NCBI GenBank assembly: GCA_003541985.1
Contig: DPLM01000092.1
Location: 1 to 12,538, forward strand
Length of the DNA stretch: 12,538 nucleotides
Source of the DNA: Deltaproteobacteria bacterium
GTDB lineage: Bacteria; SAR324; NAC60-12
Direction of reading: 5' to 3'
This document shows positions 8,496 through 12,538 of this stretch, piece after piece (within the stretch, counting starts at the first letter, position 1; each line of letters starts with the position of its first letter). The notes under the pieces were generated by a model. The model had not been told where the DNA came from and ran no database searches. It was given only the letters and a program-made list of their open reading frames with translations. A program made the position numbers and the translations under genes.

Positions 8496-9722
8496 TCAAT
8501 GAATAGGTTGCTTGATTAGTATTCTTCTCTTTCTCTTCAACCAGAGCAGCCAACTCGCCAGCAAAAGCAGGGGAGGAGCCACAACCATGTTCAGCGATTC
8601 CCAGCCGATTTGATTTTGTAGGATTCCCGCCAGTAGTGAACCACTTGCTGCTGACCCAAATACCAGAACGTCATTAACTCCCTGCACGATTGCCTTCTCC
8701 TCGGGTCGATAGGTCTCTGTTAGCAGAGTTGTCCCCGCAATGAACATGAAATTCCAGCCGATTCCCAACAGGATTAAGGCCGACCAGTAAGAAAAGAAGA
8801 ACTGCCCCTGTACGTTGATCAGAATACAAAGCAGATTCAGTCCAATTCCCATCAGCATGATGTTCTTTCCACCGAAACGCTGAATCAGATTCCCCGTGAA
8901 AAAAGAAGGCATAAACATGGCGATGACGTGCCACTGAATGACAAAGGCTGAAGCAGAGAAAGAGTGATGATACGCCTGCATTGAGAGTGGAGTTGCAGTC
9001 ATGATCAGAGACATTGCTGCATAGCCTAGGGCAGCACTGAGGATGCTGATTTTCCAAGAAGTCTGACGCATGATTTGCCAGAATGGGCGTGTTCGTTGTT
9101 GTTGTTCGCTGGCTGTGATCTGCGGCAGATCTACCAAATGTAGTAGTAGCAAAACCATTATGTAGAGGCCGATCAGGGTTTGATAGCCTCCCATGAAAGG
9201 GGATCCGTCTACCCAATCTTTGGTCAGGAAGGCAATTCCAGGTCCAAGAATTCCAGAAAAAATTCCCCCAAATAGTACCAGAGAGATGGCTCTTGCCTTG
9301 TGTTCTTCTGGAGTCACCTCAATCGCTGCAAATCGATAAAGCTGCCCAAAACCGAGCAGGCAGCCGATTAGGTAGCTACCTAGGCAGAAAAGTAAAAAGC
9401 TTTCGGATTGAATTGCATAGATGTTCAGTAAAGCTCCGAGCAGCCCAATCACTGTTCCCAAACGAAAACCGTTGCGTCGCCCAATCTTCTGCATTAGCAG
9501 GGAAGCTGGAATGCCGCTGCTCATGGTGCCAAGCAAATTTAAAGACAGTGGCAGCGTCGCCCATGCAGGATTTTCAGCAATGCGCTGTCCCACCAAGGCT
9601 GCTGCTGAAATTGTCAGGCTCCCTGATGTTCCTGCGAGGGCAAAGCAAAGCCCCAACCAGCCAACTGCTGCTGGAATCCCTACAAACCATCTTCGTAAAA
9701 ACAAGCTCAATTCTGAAAGCAT
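8496..9722 (-). CDS. Major facilitator superfamily transporter, substrate unknown
   Basis: A 408-residue inner-membrane protein with about 12 hydrophobic segments, the normal size for a 12-helix MFS permease driven by ion gradients. After the first two helices, LLMQKIGRRNGFR (about residues 75-87) corresponds to the conserved loop 2-3 motif A, although the usual D of G-x-x-x-D-R is not seen. YRFAAIEVTPEEHKARAIS, about residues 125-145, precedes a glycine-rich helix (GGIFSGILGPG). The second half has FGGKNIMLMGIG as the equivalent loop 8-9 motif. The C-terminus is short and basic (KRKRR). The ATG at 9722 was chosen; an in-frame TTG at 9734 would add four residues (MSIW), and neither has a strong ribosome-binding site. 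The gene is divergent from the damaged acetamidase gene across about 370 bp. Substrate cannot be predicted: efflux of small molecules or uptake are both possible. Confidence 0.88.
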   Translation of the reverse strand: MLSELSLFLRRWFVGIPAAVGWLGLCFALAGTSGSLTISAAALVGQRIAENPAWATLPLSLNLLGTMSSGIPASLLMQKIGRRNGFRLGTVIGLLGALLNIYAIQSESFLLFCLGSYLIGCLLGFGQLYRFAAIEVTPEEHKARAISLVLFGGIFSGILGPGIAFLTKDWVDGSPFMGGYQTLIGLYIMVLLLLHLVDLPQITASEQQQRTRPFWQIMRQTSWKISILSAALGYAAMSLIMTATPLSMQAYHHSFSASAFVIQWHVIAMFMPSFFTGNLIQRFGGKNIMLMGIGLNLLCILINVQGQFFFSYWSALILLGIGWNFMFIAGTTLLTETYRPEEKAIVQGVNDVLVFGSAASGSLLAGILQNQIGWESLNMVVAPPLLLLASWLLWLKRKRRILIKQPIH

Positions 9723-9734
9723 CCAAATACTCAA

Positions 9735-10073
9735 ATAATTTGAAATATGCGGCGAAAAAGCGTTAGGAACATAGGAAATTCAAACCGCAGCACAAAAAGA
9801 TATTTTTTTGCTGAAAAATTCTCGTACAAGACCCCTGTGGGATCAAGCGAGAAGAGTGAGATAAGATCAAAACTAATTTTTTGACAAATGAGTGATCAGG
9901 TTATGACGTTCAAAATGAGGAAATAAACTGAAGTGACTCTTCCTGATTTTAGGAGCCTGTTTGCTAAATCTGATTGACTCGTCAGGTTAGTTGAACAAGG
10001 CTCTGTTGTCGTCAAACATTAGAAGTAGTGCTCAGTAGAAAAAGTCTGAACAGGCTACTATCAATTAGAATAC
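9735..10073. other. Divergent intergenic region between the MFS and acetamidase genes
   Basis: No supportable gene in about 340 bp. It should contain the promoters of both flanking genes. On the plus strand a perfect TTGACA (9881-9886) has only a poorly spaced TATGAC (9902-9907, 15-base spacer). TAGAAT at 10066-10071 resembles a -10 element just before the acetamidase ribosome-binding site but lacks a good -35. An A-tract/T-tract near-palindrome lies at 9794-9809. An ATG at 9747 opens a 44-codon basic frame with no ribosome-binding site and was not called. Confidence 0.45.
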
Positions 10074-10078
10074 GGAGG
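10074..10078 (+). promoter_or_regulatory. Ribosome-binding site that sets the acetamidase start
   Basis: GGAGG ends 12 bases before the ATG at 10091 (18 before the ATG at 10097). The spacing is long but it is the only strong site. It argues against the in-frame GTG at 10028, which would add 21 arginine- and lysine-rich residues unlike the family N-terminus. Confidence 0.5.
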
Positions 10079-10090
10079 TTGCAGATAAAA

Positions 10091-11053
10091 ATGATCATGC
10101 GGTCTTACCCGAATGACTGGGTAAGTAATTCGATGAGGTACAAGCATGGAGTTGACAAGGCTCCCACTGGAAAGGTTCATATGCTTGGTGCAGAAGTACA
10201 AGGGACCTGTAATTGCACGATTGGGCCTTACAGCAACCCTGTACTTGAAGTTGGGGATACGGTCATTGCCGAGACGCAGGATGCCTTCGAAGGAAAGATA
10301 CGATCTGAATTCGACAAGCCCTCAAAACTACTGAAGGTGCCGTTTCTGAATCCGCAGTGCGGCCCCATTATGGTCAAAGGTGCATAGCCGGGAGATACGA
10401 TCTGTATCCACATCGAGAAGATGGTGCCGAGCGGTGATCAACCTTGAGGTACTTGCTGCATGATTCCAGAATTTGGTGGACTGACTGGAACCAATTTGAC
10501 AGCAACATTGAATGATCCGTTGCCAGAGATTGTCCGTAAAATTCATGTGGATGAAGAAACTGTGCACTGGAGTGATAGGGTCAAGCTACCCTATCGGCCC
10601 CACATTGGCACGCTGAGTACTTCGCCAGAGATTGATTCAATCAATTCCCTAACACCGGATAGCCACGGTGGAAACATGGACTTGCCTGACATGGGGCTAG
10701 GTATGGTGACCTATCTACCCGTTCGAGTCGAAGGAGCTAGGGTGTTCATAGGAGACGCTCACGCCTGTCAGGGTGATGGGGAAGTTTGCAGGGTTGCTGT
10801 TGAATATCCGACCTTTACTACCTTCACCATTAATGTGATTAAAAATCACGACATCGAGTGGCTACGCTTAGAAGCAGATGACTTTATCATGGCGATTGGT
10901 AGCACCCGCCCCTTAGAAGATGCTTGTAGAATCGCCTATCGGGAATTGATCTATTGGCTTGAGCGAGATTTTGGTTTTGAACGCTACGACGCCTACATGA
11001 TGCTAAGCCAATGCGGCAAGGTCCGCCTAGGGAATTTTGTTGATCCTAAGTAG
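10091..11053 (+). pseudogene. Acetamidase/formamidase (FmdA/AmdA family) interrupted by two in-frame stop codons
   Basis: The parent enzyme hydrolyses formamide, acetamide or similar short amides to ammonia and the carboxylate in the cytoplasm. The frame from 10091 is collinear with the family over about 320 codons, a normal length. Landmarks are YSNPVLEVGDTVIAETQDAF near the N-terminus, FLNPQCGPIMVKGA, IPEFGGLTG, PHIGTLSTSP, SHGGNMDLPD (about residues 191-200) and GDAHACQGDGEVC (221-233). GSTRPLEDACR and LSQCGKVRLGNFVDP follow near the C-terminus. Two stops break it. TAG at codon 99 (10385-10387) sits in GA*PGD, where family members carry E, K or Q. TGA at codon 119 (10445-10447) sits in GDQP*GTCC, where CGA (Arg) to TGA is the simplest origin. 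There is no frameshift, so the damage looks recent. The downstream part from the ATG at 10460 could in principle be translated but lacks the N-terminal third. Readthrough or sequence error are alternatives; a young pseudogene is most likely. Confidence 0.9.
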
Positions 11054-11403
11054 GCGATGGGGGCTGCAATTCCGAAAAAATATATTTCCTGATTTTTCCT
11101 GTCGGAGTTAGATGTCTTTTCTGAGAATTTTTTCTGGAGAAGGCATCTGTGATCCTACTTAGTTTGCAATTCCCTGTAGTCAGTTCTTGCCTCCCTACTC
11201 CTTGCTGTTGACAGTTTCTTTGTTCTTTTCCTCTATCGAATCACTTTTATGAGTGAGTGCTTGTGGCGGGATTGAATTTTTGCTAGACCAATTTGGTGCT
11301 GTTTTTGCCAGTCTAATTTTGCTAGGTAATGTTCGGAATTGGATGCTGTTCATCGTTGTTTTCAAAAGGGATTTTTCTTTGATAAATTCACAAACGAGCG
11401 AAT
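11054..11403. other. Intergenic region before the pentapeptide-repeat gene
   Basis: No supportable gene in 350 bp. A perfect plus-strand TTGACA (11208-11213) could be a -35 element, but the sequence 17-20 bases downstream (around CTCTATCGA, 11231-11239) is a poor -10. AGATGTCTT (11110-11118) can pair with AAGGCATCT (11140-11148), one G-U pair included, as a 9-bp stem. Its 21-base loop can fold further, and no T-tract follows. An AT-only palindrome AAATATATTT lies at 11078-11087, just after the acetamidase reading frame. Confidence 0.4.
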
Positions 11404-12036
11404 ATGCATTTCTTTCAACAGTTCCGGTTGTCCCTAACGCTTTGTCTTTGCTGGCTGATTGTTGGCTTGGGACTGATCATCCCACAATTTCTTTGGGCCT
11501 ATGATCAAAGAGATCTGGGTCGACTACGTAATTTTGGAGCATGTGTAGAGTGCAATATCAGCGAGGCTGATCTGCGTATGACCAAACTGAATGGTGCAAA
11601 TCTCCGTTCTTCTGATATGGCTAAGACGATCTTTTTCAGTGCGAATCTCCAAGTAGCCGATCTCTCTGACAGTAACTTGCGAGGCGCCAACCTAGAGCAG
11701 GCAGATTTGCAGGGAGCAAATCTCCAGGGTTCCAATCTGGAGGGAGCAAATCTGAGGGGTGCGAATCTAAAAAGAGCAAACCTCCAAGGTGCCAATTTGA
11801 AAGGGGTAAAATTGTTTGGTGCTGATATGTCCGAAGCCAATCTCAGCGGAGTCTGGTTCAACACTGCAGATCTACAGAACGCTAACTTGTCAAAATCAAA
11901 TCTATCAGGGACCATTTTTTACAGCACTCGATTAGGTGGAACCCAGTTCCATGGCGCTTACTTCTGCAATACACACTTTGGCACAGAGGTCACTCCTCAG
12001 ATTGAATTTCAACACTGTGAACTCGAACCTCGCTGA
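11404..12036 (+). CDS. Exported pentapeptide-repeat protein
   Basis: A 210-residue protein. Residues 1-32 are a signal peptide or membrane anchor: short N-terminus with one Arg, a long hydrophobic core (LSLTLCLCWLIVGLGLII) and a possible cleavage after FLWA (A32/Y33). The mature part is built from about 28 tandem pentapeptides, roughly residues 52-195, with the A(D/N)LxG consensus clearest at about 94-136 (GANLEQADLQGANLQGSNLE and onwards). Such repeats fold as a right-handed square beta-helix. The same regularity appears in the DNA as a 15-base period around 11690-11830. A CVEC pair (C47, C50) stands just before the repeats and C189 and C205 near the end, so disulfides are possible if the protein is periplasmic. 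The ATG at 11404 is the only credible start, since an in-frame TGA lies at 11380-11382; its ribosome-binding site is weak. Pentapeptide-repeat proteins have varied functions, and topoisomerase mimics such as Qnr are cytoplasmic, so that role is unlikely here. Function unknown. Confidence 0.87.
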   Translation: MHFFQQFRLSLTLCLCWLIVGLGLIIPQFLWAYDQRDLGRLRNFGACVECNISEADLRMTKLNGANLRSSDMAKTIFFSANLQVADLSDSNLRGANLEQADLQGANLQGSNLEGANLRGANLKRANLQGANLKGVKLFGADMSEANLSGVWFNTADLQNANLSKSNLSGTIFYSTRLGGTQFHGAYFCNTHFGTEVTPQIEFQHCELEPR

Positions 12037-12235
12037 GATTCACAATAGAAGTACTCCTGTCACTACCGAATCATTCCTTCCAATTTTCTAGGAAAGTCGC
12101 TCTTTAAAACAAATCCTGCAGCAGAAACTTCTCAGAAAAAATATTTTTCTAAACTTTGTATTCCTTCCTTTTTGCTATTGTTCTATTTGTGTGTGACAAA
12201 TTACTGGCAGCCCAAACTGCTGTTACCGATCGTCT
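12037..12235. other. AT-rich spacer downstream of the pentapeptide-repeat gene
   Basis: No supportable gene. AGAAAAA (12134-12140) and TTTTTCT (12144-12150) form a 7-bp inverted repeat with a 3-base ATA loop about 100 bases after the pentapeptide-repeat stop codon. This could act as a weak terminator, but its pairs are almost all A-T. The following T-rich stretch to about 12185 shows no clear promoter. Confidence 0.35.
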
Positions 12236-12258
12236 CACCTGCACGCATGTGCCAGGTG
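12236..12258 (+). promoter_or_regulatory. Strong short hairpin in the leader of the CoxM-like gene
   Basis: CACCTGCAC (12236-12244) pairs with GTGC-C-AGGTG (12249-12258), giving a 9-bp stem with a single bulged C and a four-base GCAT loop. It ends 46 bases before the ATG at 12305. It is GC-rich compared with its surroundings and no T-tract follows, so it is not an intrinsic terminator. It could be an operator half-site pair or an RNA leader structure. I could not match it to a known riboswitch. Confidence 0.4.
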
Positions 12259-12292
12259 ATTCTGGTCTGGCATTAGGAGTCCACAAGCCTTA

Positions 12293-12297
12293 GGGAG
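12293..12297 (+). promoter_or_regulatory. Ribosome-binding site of the CoxM-like gene
   Basis: GGGAG (within TAGGGAGACC) stands seven bases before the ATG at 12305. This is a good site and shows that translation initiation is preserved even though the frame breaks after 54 codons. Confidence 0.65.
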
Positions 12298-12304
12298 ACC
12301 CAAC

Positions 12305-12538
12305 ATGATACCCCCTGCCTTTGATTACTTGGTTCCGGCTACTCTGCCGGAGGCCACTGCCTTGCTGCATGAACATGGAGATGAAGCCAAGGTGCTGGCT
12401 GGTGGTCACAGCCTGATCTCTGCGATGCGCTTGCGCTTTGCAGAACCAAGCCACCTGATTGATATTTAGCCATATACCCGGTCTGGACTACATCCGTGAG
12501 GAAAGTATTTTTCTGAAAATCGGTACAATGGCCCGTGA
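12305..12538 (+). pseudogene. CoxM/XdhB-type FAD-binding subunit of a molybdenum hydroxylase, frameshifted, cut by window edge
   Basis: The parent is the medium FAD-binding subunit of a molybdenum hydroxylase (CO dehydrogenase or xanthine dehydrogenase family), which passes electrons from the [2Fe-2S] subunit to FAD. The N-terminus MIPPAFDYLVPATLPEATAL and HGDEAKVLAGGHSLISAMRL, with the FAD-contacting AGGHSL at residues 32-37, are typical of the family. After HLIDI the frame meets TAG at 12467-12469. Dropping one T from the TTT at 12465-12467 lets translation continue as SHIPGLDYIREESIFLKIGT, then MAR, to the window edge, exactly the expected continuation of the fold. So a single-base insertion has broken the gene, or a homopolymer error lies in the sequence. 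The large (molybdenum) and small (iron-sulfur) subunit genes usually follow, and would be beyond the right edge. Substrate cannot be told from this fragment. Confidence 0.82.

Noticed and set aside
9747..9881. 44-codon basic frame from ATG 9747 in the divergent intergenic region
   Set aside because: No Shine-Dalgarno sequence, it overlaps the AT palindrome and composition looks random.
10385..10447. Reassigned or programmed readthrough stop codons in the acetamidase
   Set aside because: Both TAG and TGA would need recoding, while intact genes in the window end in these same codons at normal family length. No stem-loop typical of a selenocysteine insertion element is obvious after the TGA, and the position is not a catalytic residue.
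11253..11504. 83-codon plus-strand frame overlapping the start of the pentapeptide-repeat gene
   Set aside because: It overlaps a convincing gene in another frame, and its hydrophobic stretch comes from T-rich DNA. No motif or ribosome-binding site.
11505..11915. 136-codon minus-strand frame opposite the pentapeptide repeats, with repetitive residues
   Set aside because: Its repetition is the antisense reflection of the 15-base repeat unit; the plus-strand protein has the classic A(D/N)LxG pattern and a signal sequence.
1..12538. CRISPR array, tRNA or rRNA gene, transposase, integrase, phage or toxin-antitoxin module
   Set aside because: I saw no direct repeats with regular unique spacers, no cloverleaf-like sequence and no recombinase or toxin motif on either strand. 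The only regular repeat is the coding 15-base repeat of the pentapeptide protein.

Overview
This looks like ordinary bacterial chromosome, probably from a Gram-negative, proteobacteria-like organism. It has signal peptides on presumed periplasmic proteins, ATG starts with purine-rich ribosome-binding sites, standard stop codons, and base composition near 50% G+C by eye. Nothing in the window fixes the taxon. The mix of an oligopeptide transporter, NAD-dependent glutamate catabolism, amide hydrolysis, a PQQ sugar dehydrogenase and a molybdenum hydroxylase subunit suggests a heterotroph living on amino acids, peptides and other small organic molecules, but several of those genes are broken here.

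Layout, left to right. Positions 1-2188 (minus) carry oppA followed by the start of oppB, an oligopeptide ABC importer operon that runs off the left edge. Positions 2189-2795 hold no intact gene but contain a decayed C-terminal remnant of a class II glutamine amidotransferase on the minus strand. Positions 2796-7598 (plus) are a complete 1600-residue NAD-specific glutamate dehydrogenase of the large type. Positions 7709-8268 (plus) are a 5'-truncated, frameshifted remnant of a PQQ-dependent soluble sugar dehydrogenase. Directly after it, 8327-8482 can encode a short two-helix membrane protein with an uncertain start. Positions 8496-9722 (minus) are an intact MFS transporter, divergent from an acetamidase/formamidase gene (10091-11053) that is complete in frame but cut by two in-frame stop codons. 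Positions 11404-12036 encode an exported pentapeptide-repeat protein. The right edge (12305-12538) holds the N-terminus of a CoxM-type FAD-binding subunit with a frameshift after 54 codons.

How the genes fit together. Oligopeptide uptake (OppAB) and NAD-dependent glutamate oxidation are a plausible catabolic pair: imported peptides give amino acids, and glutamate is then deaminated to 2-oxoglutarate. The genes are divergently arranged with about 600 bp between them, so they are not an operon. The rest looks like unrelated single genes.

The most striking property is the density of damaged genes. Four loci (glutamine amidotransferase, PQQ dehydrogenase, acetamidase, CoxM) show truncation, frameshifts or nonsense codons, while the large genes between them are intact. 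Either this is a genome undergoing gene loss or part of the damage is assembly error; the two single-base frameshifts are the ones an error could most easily explain. I found no CRISPR array, transposase, integrase, rRNA, tRNA or convincing novel multi-gene system.
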